Source: Agelaius tricolor
Taxonomy: Eukaryota; Chordata; Aves; Passeriformes; Icteridae
NCBI GenBank assembly: GCA_023055355.1
Contig: JALJCS010000038.1
Location: 3,968,001 to 4,032,000 of the forward strand
Direction of reading: 5' to 3'
DNA: 64,000 nt
Numbering within the stretch: position 1 is the stretch's first letter; every line of letters begins with the position of its first letter. The position numbers and the translations under genes were made by a program. Shown piece by piece: positions 53,099-64,000 of the stretch. The notes under the pieces were generated by a model. That model saw nothing but the letters and a program-made list of their open reading frames with translations, was not told where the DNA came from and did no database searches.

Positions 53099-56000
53099 TA
53101 TATGAACATAAACAGGTTACAGCACAGGAAACTCTAATATAAATTCAAATTCAAATATAACTCAGATATGAACTCTTCCTGCATTGACTCCACACACTTT
53201 GCTCAACGTGCAGACCCTTCTTGCATCCTGCCATGAGCACTTTGGAGGCTGGAATCCAAATTCTCCCTCGTGATGTGCTACAGAAAATGCACCACACTCG
53301 CAGGAGCTTCCTGCCTTTTCTGCCTGCAGGAAGGGTGAAGTGATCCCTGCCCCTGGCTCTGTAATATCTGTATTTCACACAGCAACTGCCAGCTTTCCCC
53401 TCACTCTGCACAGGGGGTGGCTTTCATCCTCACAAGCTCCTCTGCACACCAGTTCTGAGGTTTCCCTTTCAGTTCTCAGAAATGCAGCCACGGGGTTTTC
53501 TCACTCTCTAACTCATTTTTTAACACTTTTTATCTTGCCAGTGATCTTACTCATTTCTGCTCTTTTACTCCTCCAGCTCACCGATTTCTTGAGGGGGAGA
53601 GGGACTCTCCTTCAGAGGAGAGAAGTTTATTTAAAAATAGAGCAATACAAAAAAAATCACCAGACCTTAAACTGAATGAATAAAATGAAGAGAGCAAGAG
53701 CAGCACCCAAAATTTACTATTTTCTCCCAGAGGGTTGTGGGCACACAGAATACCCACAAATAATCACAATGCTGATCCCGGTGCCAATTCATTAAAGCAG
53801 ATAATGAATTCTACACGGACTAAAGGAGGCCGAGAAAAAGCCCCACCTCAAGGCCAACCCCCGGCTCGGTTACCAAGGTTTCCCAACCAAAATATCAGAG
53901 AGGTGGTGGCTGAGTGGGAGGAAAGGAGCTCCGGGCAGAGGAGGGGCCGGGCTCAGGCTCCCCTGCAGCCCCAGCCCAGCAGGGCTGGCAGCAATCCCTG
54001 TTGCCACCTCCTGGTGCTCTCAGATTTGGGTTTAGCACCGGCAGGGTGAGCCTGGCTCTGGGTTCTCCTCTCTCTGCAGGTCACTAAAGGATGAGCAATG
54101 CTGGTTTGGCTTCTTTTTTCTACCTCTGTTGAGGCAGAAGGTACTTGTTCCTCTGTCGGGATTGAAGGCGCTTGTTTCCCGCCCTGAGATATCCCACACT
54201 TTAATCCAACTCCACACCCGGAATCCCAGTGCTAGCAATCTATTTTGGAAGCCTTCTCCACGGCCTCAGGTCAAATACAGAATTTGCTTGTGAGTCTGTG
54301 GCCCTTCAGCACAGAAAGTTTAAAATTCTCAGCAGCCAGGACTGCCCAAGGAGCAGATTTTAGCAGAGCAGCCCATTCCTACCCCAGGAGGACTCATATT
54401 CCTTGCAAAGCTCTCAGCTCAGTGTTTGAAAGGCACCAATTTGTGACACTTTGGACACTCAGAACTATTTACATCTCTGAAATATTCAGAGCCCTCCTCT
54501 CCTGTGGGTCTTTAATCACCATGCCCAACTGCAAGGCTGGCAATTATCCTCTTGAAATCATTTGGAGGGAACAATATTCATTGTTTTGAGCAAATAACAT
54601 AAAAAAAAAAATACAAAGCAGATATGTTTGAATGGGCACTGAGATACTTGTGGTAGATTCAGGGTGAGATTTTCCTGGTCTGTGGACACTGCTGATAATT
54701 TGGAGATTTGCACCTGGTCAGATCTAATAGAAATAATATCTGACAGAATCCTGCCCTACACATTTGTGGGTAGTTTTAGTCTGAACAAACTTCAGCCACT
54801 TTCAAGATCCCCTCCTGCTGCTGTCTGTGCTTTTCTGGTTTTCTCTTGCCTCACACCAGGACTCATTTTGAGGCAGGAGCTGAAACCTGGGCTGCCCAAA
54901 GCCAGGGGAGCACCAGGGCCCTTTGTCACATCCCCAGCACATTATCACATCCATTTCCCCCCAAAGCTTGTGTGGGAAAATGATCAAACTCAGGAAAATT
55001 AAATATTCCCTGAGTGCAACGGAATCAGGATGGGAAAACGGCACCACAGATCATTGAAAGCATCAATAAAAAGCCTTTATTTGAGAGAGAAATGTTCTCA
55101 CCTGGCACTCAGAGCTAGCCAGGCTGCACTGGCACTGCTGACACACTGTCACATTATTGACACATCCATTTTCCAAGTGATCTGCCAGCTTCCTCCTCAT
55201 CACCACGTGCCCACAGCCAGTGTGACAGGGGATCAAAGCATATTCACATAAACTCTGATGCTCCTGGAAGTACAAAGTTATAAAGCAACCTGTGAAGTGC
55301 TCATTCACATTTATCTATAAATAGATATTCACATTTATCTATAAATAGTCTCTGTCCTGGCAGCCCAGGGCTCTGATCTGCATTTCTTCTAAGCTTGGGT
55401 AAAGTCCCACCCCACAGAGTTACTGAGATTACTGGTGAAAAATTCACCAGCTTTACCGGGGCTTTTTTTGGTTAATTATTAATTTTGAAAAAATCTCAAA
55501 ACCAAAACCAAAAGCAAACTACATTTGGTAAATTCAAACATGAGGTCTCCCTTAAAAAGCCCCTTAGGGCTTTTGCTTAAAAACAACATGATCCTGGTCC
55601 CAGCTCTCTCCCTTGTATTCATTACTCAGATTTGCCAAATCTTGCCCATTAAAATAAACATTTTAACTGAGGCATTTGAGATCAGTCTGAAAAGAATGAT
55701 GAATACAATCAATACATTGACAGAGGAGGGAATTATTTCTCCAATAAAACATGCCAAGGACATTGCCTGAACAGTGTCCTGGAGACTGAACTACCCTGTC
55801 ACCACCTGCTTGTAGCAGCCTTGCATTTAAATAACAAGGAACCACTGGATAAAATATCAAGCTGATTTAAGTTTGTGCAATGTGAGTTTCATTCAGAATG
55901 TTCTGGATTTGGCCAAAGCCCCACTAAAGTTAATCACAGAAGCACAGAATGATTCGGGTTGGAAGAAACCTTAAAAATCAACCAGTCCCAACCCCCTGCC

Positions 56001-58932
56001 ATGGGCAGGGATAGATTAATGGCACATTAATCTCCATAGATTAATGGCATATTTTTTAGACAAAAACATTGGTATAAATCACAATAGTGACACTGATTCT
56101 AATTAATTGCATTAATTTGTGTCTGCTGATACCCTGGTTTCACTGCCTCTCTGTCCCCACCCCACATTCATCTGAATAAACTCTCTTTGAACATACTTCA
56201 AAATCTTTCATGATACCAGACCAGCTGCATCCAGGGGTCACACAGTGGACTCTGAGCTCAGAAATCTCTTTATTAATGGCAGCATCACCAAAAGCCTGGA
56301 AAGAAAACAAAGTAATAAAAAAACATTGGTCAGAAAGCACTTTTGGATGCATCCTTGGAATAGGAACAGGGTGGTAGAAATCCACACCTTAATAAATCTT
56401 TAATTTTTAAAAAAATTACTGTATTGCATAAAACTCTGCAACCTGCCCAGTTAATCTTAGTGTAGTAGAAGCCCAAATAATTATGAAATAATTTATTTCT
56501 TAGCACTCAAAAATAATTTATTTGACACGATATTAATTTACCGAAAATAAGCCCGACTACAGCTTTTATTTTGCATTTCTTTTCACAGGAGCCTGAAATA
56601 TTTCACATGCAGCCATGTGCCGACAGGACCCTGCCTGTGGGGTCCCTTAATGAATGCATTTCATTATCGGGGTCATTAACACCTCCTAAACGTGCTGCAG
56701 CGAGCACTTGGGAGTCTCTGCACCGAGAGCACTGCTCAGATCCGGGCTGCTTCCATTTAGCAGGCACCGAGTGCTAAAAAAATCTGAACCAGATGGGAGA
56801 GGGGTTTGCTCTTTGCACTACAGAGATTACTGTGTTATTCTAACACGAGGAATTGTACAATTGTTATGTAATGATGAAGTACTGCTCGCTTTAATATTAC
56901 ACCTCGCACTGAAATAGGGATCCTGGCGCGGGAAGAAGCCCTGCCGCAGTTAAAGGCATTTTGGGGTGGTCTGCAGGTAAACACAGTGCAGGGAAATGCA
57001 GATTCCACACGGAATAACACAGAGCAAGGACTGGGAGGGGAAAGCTTTACAAATAGAGGCAGGAAAGTATTTACAAACACATCTCAAAGCTCCTGAAAAT
57101 CCACCCAGCATCTGTGGGGAATGATCCGCAGCCCCGGGTGGGCTCAGTTCCCAAACCACACCTGCAGAAACCCCCAGGACATGGGGAGAACCCCACAGCA
57201 GAGAAACCCCAAACTGACAGGCAAAGTTCAGAAGGGCTCAGCTGCACCCATTTGTGCAGGAAATCTGTCATTGGGAAATTCATTCCAGAACTGAGAATTA
57301 GTTGGGGTTTTTTTTTCTGGGATATCACCAAGTTCAGCATCAGCAGCAGATCCATTATTTTGCTGCTTTCTAAACTTTGGCTCTTATGCCACTGTTAGCT
57401 GCCTGTTTGTTTTCATTTCCCCCCAAAAATGTAGACAAATTATGTGTCTGTTGATATCCCTGCGTGTAATCAGAGAGGAGGGGAAAGGACAGGCTGGGAC
57501 TGGGCCTTAGGGCCCACTTTGCATTTGGGATACAGAACAACACAGCAATTTGCCAGGAAAATCACACAAGAAGAGATCTGCACCATTAGATTACAGATGA
57601 AACATTGGCCAGGGCATAGTTTGTATCAATTATTATGTTCGGCTTCATGTTTGAAGGGTACAAGAAACCATGAGGTTGGAAAATCCATTAAAATACTTCC
57701 TGAGGATAATAAGTAACAGTTAAGACACATTATTACAAGTAGGAAAGCACCACTTACTTGGAGACAATAAAAAGTTAATCATATGGAAGGGTTTGGGATT
57801 TTACATTGCAGAACCTGGATTTGGAAAGTCCTGAGGCTGCCATTACACTTTTTAAAATCAAAAACTCTGGGAAATCCAAGTTATTAAAGCTTAAGTTAAA
57901 ATGTGTACTATCAGCTGCTATTGCATTTTATATTATTCCCTTCAGAGCTCCAGTCCAACGATGACTACAGAGAATGGTTATTGATAAATTAATGATCTGT
58001 GAACTACAACTTACCCTGTCTTCTGCCAATAGGCTTTCCTCACCTAAAGTGTTGGGATCTTCCTCTTTACATTTCTGGCAAATTGCATTTTTATTGTTTC
58101 TGGTAAAAGAAAAAATAAATAAATACCAATCCCACGGTGCACTGCAGTTTAGGAGGTCTCTGTATAGGCACTGCCACAAATAAACCCATGAAAATTGTGA
58201 TTTCCACTCAGAATCCATAGTCCTTGCTCACTAAAGGCCAATTCTTGAAAAAACACCGGTGTCAAAAAAGTTTTGCTCTTCTGTTGTTCAAGATCAGGAC
58301 TATGCCCATTAATCTTATCTGTATTGCAGGAAAAGAAGGGCAGCCTGAACCATAAATAGGAATAAAGATGTAAAGCTATTTATCCCATGAATGATTCAAA
58401 AACTCCAAGTAGGAAAGAGAATGTGAAAACTGAAGTCTTTTAAAACACAGAAAATGCCCACGTTGTCCAGACAGATACAGATATATATGACATTATATTC
58501 ACCAAAACCCCATAGCATCCTTTATCAAAGGGCTGTGAAGTGCCAAGGAAGCCTTCAAGGTTAAATCAGATTTTATCACAGACAGAAAAGCTCCCTCAGG
58601 CCTCAGAGACTCCCATGGCCGAACCAGGAGGAGGCAGGGAATATCCTGCAGCCCCCATGGAGATTCCTGGCAGCAGGGAATGCCAGCAGGCCAGGGAGCC
58701 CCTGGGCACAGCCCAGCACTTACCTGACGATCCAGGTGAGGCAGGCAGAGCAGTACCTGTGCCCACACAGTGTCTGCAGGGCTTTCTTCAGGATGTTGTG
58801 GCAGTTGCTGCACAGGAACTTCTGCCCAGGCACGTCCTCACAGATGCTGGTGGGGTATCCAAAGGGGAACTCGTTCTCATCGGGGGCAGAGCTGGGGGGG
58901 TCCTGCAGGCTCCTGGGGCTGCTCTCAGCCAT
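48984..58932 (-). CDS. TRAF1: TNF receptor-associated factor 1, RING-containing form
   Basis: Cytosolic adaptor for TNF-receptor family members, working with TRAF2 and cIAPs in NF-kB signalling. 546 aa from ten coding exons: 58724-58932, 58015-58099, 56197-56295, 55102-55263, 52770-52841, 52125-52190, 51518-51922, 50870-51047, 50176-50324, 48984-49199 (1641 nt, consistent phases). The N-terminal [10 protein letters not shown] is as in mammals. A C3HC4 RING follows: C41-C44-C56-H58-C61-C64-C77-C80. TRAF-type zinc fingers: C116-C121-H133-C137, C144-C148-H160-C165, a third beginning C172-C175-H187, and C222-C228-H240. A coiled coil covers about 305-390 ([20 protein letters not shown]). The MATH/TRAF-C domain covers about 396-543 ([34 protein letters not shown]). 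Mammalian TRAF1 lacks the RING core and the first fingers. The exon at 52770-52841 is the least certain. Confidence 0.95.
53056..53104. repeat. (TA)n microsatellite
   Basis: Alternating TATATA run with small interruptions, in the TRAF1 intron between the exons at 55102-55263 and 52770-52841. Confidence 0.95.
55935..56013 (-). mobile_element. CR1-type LINE 3' fragment in a TRAF1 intron
   Basis: The plus strand reads CACAGAATGATTCGGGTTGG, then AAGAAACCTTAAAAATCAACCAG and CCCAACCCCCTGCCATGGGCAGGG. This is the reverse complement of the CR1 tail. It lies about 180 bp past the 3' end of the TRAF1 exon at 56197-56295. Confidence 0.85.
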
Positions 58933-60170
58933 CTCAGCGAGCTCTGGCCGAGAGGAGAGAAAATCCAGGTGTTCCAACACAGCACACACTCACTGGGATG
59001 TGGGAGGATGCAGCAGAGCCCCCGAGCAGCCCCAGGGCTGAGCAGTCACCTCGCTGTGCTCAGCTGGGTCTGCAGTGACAGGCGCGGCCAAATGTCACAG
59101 TGGGGTTTGACCTGCCACCAGCAGGAAATTACTGTGCACCTTTAAAATTTCCCTCAAACACAACACAAAAATAGACCTAAAAGTGTCCTAAAAAGGGCGG
59201 GTTGGGGTTTTCTTTCAAGAGTTTTTAGCTTATAGAAAGATGAGCTACAGTCCTGTCAGTCCTCATCGCACAGGATTGTTTCTGCAGAGTAAATCCCCAA
59301 CCACATCAATTCTCAAAATTCGTGATTTCACTTCATACACACAGGAACTGAGCAGCTGGTGTGTTGACAGTGACTTTCCCGAAGTCATAAGACTTGTGGT
59401 GAAATGACAAAGGAAATCCCAAGGCCACAAGCCCTTGATGCTGTGCTCTGGCCAGGCCCACCTGGAGCCACATGTGCCAAGGTGTTGTGCACATTCAGTT
59501 CGGTTTGGTTTGCTGTGCCGTGGGATATTTTTGGAAATGCAGCCAAAATTGATTCTGGTGTTTTTTGGAAAGTCCAAGGAAGGTTTTCACCCAGGGAACC
59601 GGTGCAGTTTGATTATAATAACCCCTTCATTAAGGCTTTTTTTTCCTGCCATGACAGCACTGATGCACCATAACCTGTTTCAGTATTACCAGCTGTCACG
59701 CTGACTGAGAAATCTGAAAATAAATGACTGCAGGCTGCCGTGGGCAGGCCGGGCTGGCGGTGTGACCGCCGTGATGGGCAGGGCACAGCCCGGGCTGGAG
59801 GCTCTGTCTGGGAGCCAGCAGCGTTTTCCATGGCGTGGCTCGGCCAATTCCCTCTGCAGCATCGGAGCGGGAGCTCGGCAGTGACCGCAGGGGCTGCCCG
59901 GCCTGCCAGAGCCCTGAGTTAGAGCCGGCAGCACAAACGCCATGGAACCGAAGGGGTTCCAGCGGTGCCGGGGGGACGGGGCGCTCACGGCTCCCCCGGC
60001 CCGCGGAGCGCGGCCCCGGCACGGAGCCCACCCCGGCTCTGGAGCCGAGAGCGGCCAGGAGCCCCGGCCAGCCCCCGCTGCCCTCCGGGCGCTCCCGGGG
60101 CGCGGTTCGGGCACCGGGCCCGTGTGTCCGGGGGCCGCGGGCCGTTCCCCGCAGCGGGGCCCGCGCCCCT

Positions 60171-60275
60171 CCATCCCTCCCGGTGCTCTCCATCCCTCCC
60201 GGTGCTCTCCATCCCTCCCGCTCCCCTCCATCCCTCCCGCTCCTCTCAATCCCTCCCGCTCCCCTCCATCTCTCC
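60171..60275. repeat. CCATCCCTCCCGCTCCCCT tandem repeat
   Basis: About five units of 18-20 bp reading CTCCATCCCTCCCGGTGCT or close variants. It directly precedes a second repeat array on the same CpG island. Confidence 0.88.
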
Positions 60276-60325
60276 CCGCATCCCCGCCTCTCCCGTACCT
60301 GAGCCCGCCGGGCCCTGGCAGGCGC

Positions 60326-60535
60326 TCACCGCGGGTACCGGGCCGCTCACCGCGGGTACTGGGGCCGGTCACCGGGGATTCCGGGGCCGCTCACCGCGGT
60401 ACCGGGGCTCTCACCGCGGGTACCGGGTCCTCTCAGCGGGAATACCGGGTCTCTCACTGCGGGTACCGGGGCTCTCACCGCAGATACCGGGGCTCTCACC
60501 GCGGGTACCGGGCTCTCACTGCGGTACCGGGGCCG
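60326..60535. repeat. About 20-bp repeat with splice-donor-like units
   Basis: Roughly ten imperfect units of CTCACCGCGGGTACCGGGGC. On the minus strand (the TRAF1 sense) most units read CGCGGTGAGAGCC or CGCGGTGAGCGGC, each containing a good GGTGAG donor-like site. One of these could be the real exon 1 donor. Confidence 0.88.
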
Positions 60536-60799
60536 CGGCCGGGGGCTGGGCCGGCTGTCGGCGATGCTGCCTCGCTCCGGCCGGGAGGAGCGGGGAGCCC
60601 GAGCCGCGCCCCGGGGCCGGCGGGAGCGGAGCTTCCCCTGCTCGGGGCAGCGGCGCCGTCCCGGCCGCGGGCACGGGAACTGCCAGGGCAAAGGCCCCGC
60701 CGGGCGCGAATTCCCCCGGGCCGCCGAAATGGAGAATGTGGCGGCCGGGTCCTGCAAGCGCAGCCGTGCCGGGTGTGCCATGGTGCCCTGACAGCCCTG

Positions 60800-63700
60800 C
60801 CCGCCCCGAGCCCGACATCCCCGCACGGCCCCGGCTGCTCGGGGCAGCCCCTGCCCGGTGCGGGAGCCCCGAGCCGCCGGAGCCTCCGGGAAACCTCGGC
60901 GGGGCAGCCCCGCTGGGGCTCAGCCGCCAACGCAGCCCGGGATGGCACAGCAGGGAAACACAGGAGCTCAGCAATGGCTGCAAAGCCTTCTTAGAGTGCA
61001 GGGGAGATTCTACAAAGCAAAGTTTCATTATCAGCAGGAGATTCTCTTCAGCCCTGGCACGGCCTGCCACCCTCTCTAGTTCTGACAAAGGATTCAGTCA
61101 GAAAAAGAGTTGTACATGCAAATCTGTTCACCCTTCCTTGTGGGGAATATCCCCGGGGGTGAGGCCCTGCTGAGCACCGACAATGAAAAGCAGAGGTGTT
61201 TCCCTGGGTGCTTGGCTGGCTGTGCACCGCTGCCCTGGCAGGAGGCACCCGCGCAGCTTCTGTGGGTGTGCGGCTGCTGAGGGATTCCTCACACAGCGTT
61301 TGCCTGAGTCTGGCACCTTCCCCTGCTGGGAGTGCACAGACAGACACAACAGACACCTCAGCTCCACTTCCCTCCTCTCTGGGCTGATCTGATGGAGATC
61401 TGCAGTTCAGATCATCAGGGCTGGGTGTTAACTCAAAGCTAAGAGGAAAGTGTGACACAGCCCCAGTGAGGCCTTGGTCTGACACATTTGCCCTTGTTTG
61501 GGTTGTTAAAATTCATCCTAAGTTAATTTGGCTCAGGCGGTTTCTGCCAGGATGTGAGTTAAAACCTCTTTCAGAAACTGAAAGATTTCTGGATGTGGTT
61601 TTTCCAACTTTGGGGGTACAAAGAGGTGTAAGACGTTAATTTTAGAATGATCACAGGGTCAGGTTCAGGGATGAAGTGGCAGCTCCACCTCTTCCCTGTG
61701 CCCTTACCTCACTCCTTTCCTCTGGCTTTGAGACTTTTTGAAAGTTTCTGTGATTCTGCTGCACCCCTGTCTCCAAAGGTGCTGAATTACACAAAGAAAC
61801 TAAAGATAAGGTTTTGGTACTTTCCAAACTAGAGAGATTTCCTGTGGTAAATTTCCCCCATATGAGATCAGTTAACTGAAAACAGGATGTGGCTCAGAGA
61901 GAGATTAAAATTTGAAGCTTAGTTTTACTGTAGAGCCATTCCAGCAGTGCTCAGCATTGCAGGGCACTGTGTTACTATTTAGGGGGAATGACCATTTTAT
62001 ACCCTAGGGGAAAAGTGCATAAGGGAATATATTCCTATATTTAATATCACCTTTTAAAAACAAGCCAAGGTGTTGAGACTTTTAATTCTACAAATTTCCT
62101 AGGACATTGCAAATGGAATTTAGGTTCAGATGCTCCATGTTTTAAAGACTGTAGTCAAAAGGAGAATTGCATTTCAGAGAGATGTTTAAGATAGGGATGT
62201 CTCCTTTGATGAAAACATGATTTTCAATTAGTATAAATTAGCTGGAACTGTGCACATGTTCTAGAAAAACCTGAAAAATTAGTAAAACACAGGAAGGAAA
62301 ATTTGCTAGTAAAAGCAAATCCAGTGCCCATGAGATTCAGTTCTCCTAGGAACTGGAGCTCAGTGCTTCAAGTCAAGGTTTCTGCCAGGTCAGAGCTCTG
62401 ATGTGAAGGAGTCTGTAACTTCCACACTATTACTTATTTTCTGAATGGAACACAGTGTCTGGGAGGTTCTACCAATTCAAGATTAGAAAAAGAAGAATCA
62501 TTAAATCTGATTATTGTTATCCTCGGTGAACTCAACAGCTTTGCCACAATTCAACCTCCTGTCTCTAATTAAATCTTTTTACATGTTTCAGTTTTATCTG
62601 TCTGTGCCTACTACCAGTTGTAGCTCTGCTTTGTTATGGTGATACCCCAAGGACCAGCCCAGCCCTCACTACAAGAGCAGGGAAGTTTCCCACTAGGTTC
62701 CATAAATCTGGACTGTAACTCTCAAAGAGACATCAGGAATCAATTTTAATTTCCTCATCCCTGCTCTGCCTCAGGATTTTTCCCAGATCATATTCTCTGC
62801 AAGACAGAATTATCATAGGAATTTTTTCCTCCAAAGAATAGATGCTCTGGAACACCTCTCCAGCATTTGACAGCAGAAAAGCACCCAAAAATAGACACTT
62901 AATTTATGTATATATTTATGTGTGTTGCTTATTTCAATCACTCATTAAGTATTTTCCACAAGCCAAGCCAAGGAATCGCCCTGAAGAGCAGAGAGAAAAT
63001 GAAAAGTGTTTCTCTCTATCACAGTGGCCTTGATGGTTTCCTACAAGCCAGAGCATTTCAGAGTAACTCACTGAGAGGTTTCTGAGGCTGCCCCTGAGTT
63101 TAGGCCACCAGGCAGATCTTGCTCATGTGGAGAAGCTCCCTGGTGGCCTCGTGGCCCAGTCTCTGTCCCCCAGAGCAGGACAAGCGTGGGCTGCAGTGTG
63201 TGAGCCCAGCATGGAGCACTTTGTGCCAGTTTCCCCAGCTGAGGCTCAGCTCCCTGGCCACATGAAGGGTTCTGCTGTACTTGTGGTTGTGCTTCTGTTT
63301 CTCTTAATGTACAGAAAGCCTGAGCTAAACTGGAAAATTCTGAGCTGCTTCTTTCCATTCTTAATGCCTTGGAGAGAACTCTGGGAACGGGAGCTGTGCC
63401 CACGGGGAAGGCTGCCAGAACACTCTTCCAAAGTCTGGATGTGACATGAAAAAACAAGTTCAGTTTCAGATATCTTTTGACTCTAAACCAGCTGGGAAAG
63501 TGTGGATATTCTATTGATTGACTGGGACTAATTAGTGGAAACAGAAAAAGGAAACATCAGATTTATTTAATATCTTCATTAATTCTCATAAATGACAAGA
63601 ACTGAGGGGAAAGTGAAGGTTATGGCAAAACTCCTTTAACCCTTTCAGAAGTTGCTCATTTTGCTAATAGCAGTGAAACATAAAGATGTTTGAAGATGTT

Positions 63701-64000
63701 TTCCACATGTCAGAAGCAGAAAGAGACTGACTCTGCACTAACTTGCATCTCTCCTCCACTGAGCCCATAATTCCCTCTGCTATTGCAGAGTGACTAACAG
63801 CATCAGGCTCAGCTTTCCAATGGTATTTTTCAGTGTGATTCATAATCCTGAGTAATTTCCACACCACCACTGACATGTCTATCTGTACCTGTATTTTATG
63901 GGCAACACACCTAGGGAGCACAGCAGCTCCAAGTGTAATCTGAGGTTTCACAAGGGGAAAACAAAATTCTCTTTATCCGTGTTGTAAGGGGAAAACAAAG
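60800..64000. other. Right flank, no gene recognised
   Basis: AT-richer than the rest of the window, with no coiled or domain-like open frame on either strand. In human the next gene beyond TRAF1 is C5. I could not find its conserved C-terminal exon here, so it presumably begins to the right of the window. Confidence 0.45.

Larger units (their letters stand above)
59930..60800 (-). promoter_or_regulatory. CpG region, candidate TRAF1 promoter / exon 1
   Basis: A dense CpG island upstream of TRAF1. The coding exon at 58724-58932 begins with an acceptor (GGCCAG before 58943), so a non-coding exon must lie upstream, most likely here. CGGGGATTCC at 60373-60382 fits the RelA/c-Rel consensus HSGGRNTTCC, which would suit TRAF1, a known NF-kB target. 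The exact exon and start site cannot be fixed by eye. Confidence 0.45.

Noticed and set aside
59942..61173. 402-aa and 350-aa plus-strand frames right of TRAF1
   Set aside because: They cover two tandem repeat arrays in a CpG island. The repeated Ser-Ile-Pro-Pro and Tyr-Arg-Gly-Ser motifs are repeat translation, with no family resemblance.
63664..63951. Minus-strand frame considered as the C5 terminal exon expected next to TRAF1
   Set aside because: It lacks the Cys-rich C345C/netrin-like ending of complement C5 and any convincing acceptor, so I left it unannotated.

Overview
This looks like vertebrate, and most probably avian, nuclear DNA. Genes are split into short exons with canonical GT-AG introns. 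Gene spacing is compact: a whole PSMD5 fits in about 5.6 kb. CpG-rich promoters recur. Truncated CR1-type retroposon tails are scattered through the window. GC-rich minisatellites are abundant, as is typical of small bird chromosomes. The gene order B3GALT9 - PSMD5 - CUTA-like - PHF19 - TRAF1 matches the human 9q33.2 neighbourhood, from memory of that map. No species call is possible by eye.

Layout: 1-10.9 kb is gene-poor and probably intronic or intergenic, with CR1 fragments. At 10.9-11.4 kb there is a CpG island with the first coding exon of a minus-strand gene I cannot name. 11.4-17.8 kb holds no gene I can see. B3GALT9 (plus) spans 17,814-19,431. PSMD5 (minus, 10 coding exons, 504 aa) spans 21,946-27,523 and converges on B3GALT9. 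A divergent promoter region at 27.5-28.7 kb separates PSMD5 from a CUTA-like gene (plus, 6 coding exons, 162 aa, 28,734-36,268). PHF19 (minus, 14 coding exons, 575 aa) spans 39,082-43,895 with a non-coding first exon near 45.0 kb. TRAF1 (minus, 10 coding exons, 546 aa) spans 48,984-58,932 with a repeat-rich CpG region at 59.9-60.8 kb. 60.8-64 kb shows no recognisable gene.

I rebuilt all five identified genes exon by exon. In every case the exon lengths sum to a multiple of three and all junction phases agree, so the genes appear intact. They are not one pathway: a Golgi glycosyltransferase, a proteasome base-assembly chaperone, a CutA-family protein, a PRC2-recruiting chromatin reader and an NF-kB-linked TNF-receptor adaptor. 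They share only a conserved linkage.

Most notable points: TRAF1 here keeps a full C3HC4 RING and TRAF zinc fingers that mammalian TRAF1 lacks. The CUTA-like gene is intact where the human copy is annotated as a pseudogene. B3GALT9 starts with a two-codon exon and has lost acidic residues usual at the catalytic motifs of its family. Several promoters and splice sites are embedded in tandem repeats: six GC boxes at PSMD5, the 5' splice site of a PHF19 intron, and donor-like units near the TRAF1 start.
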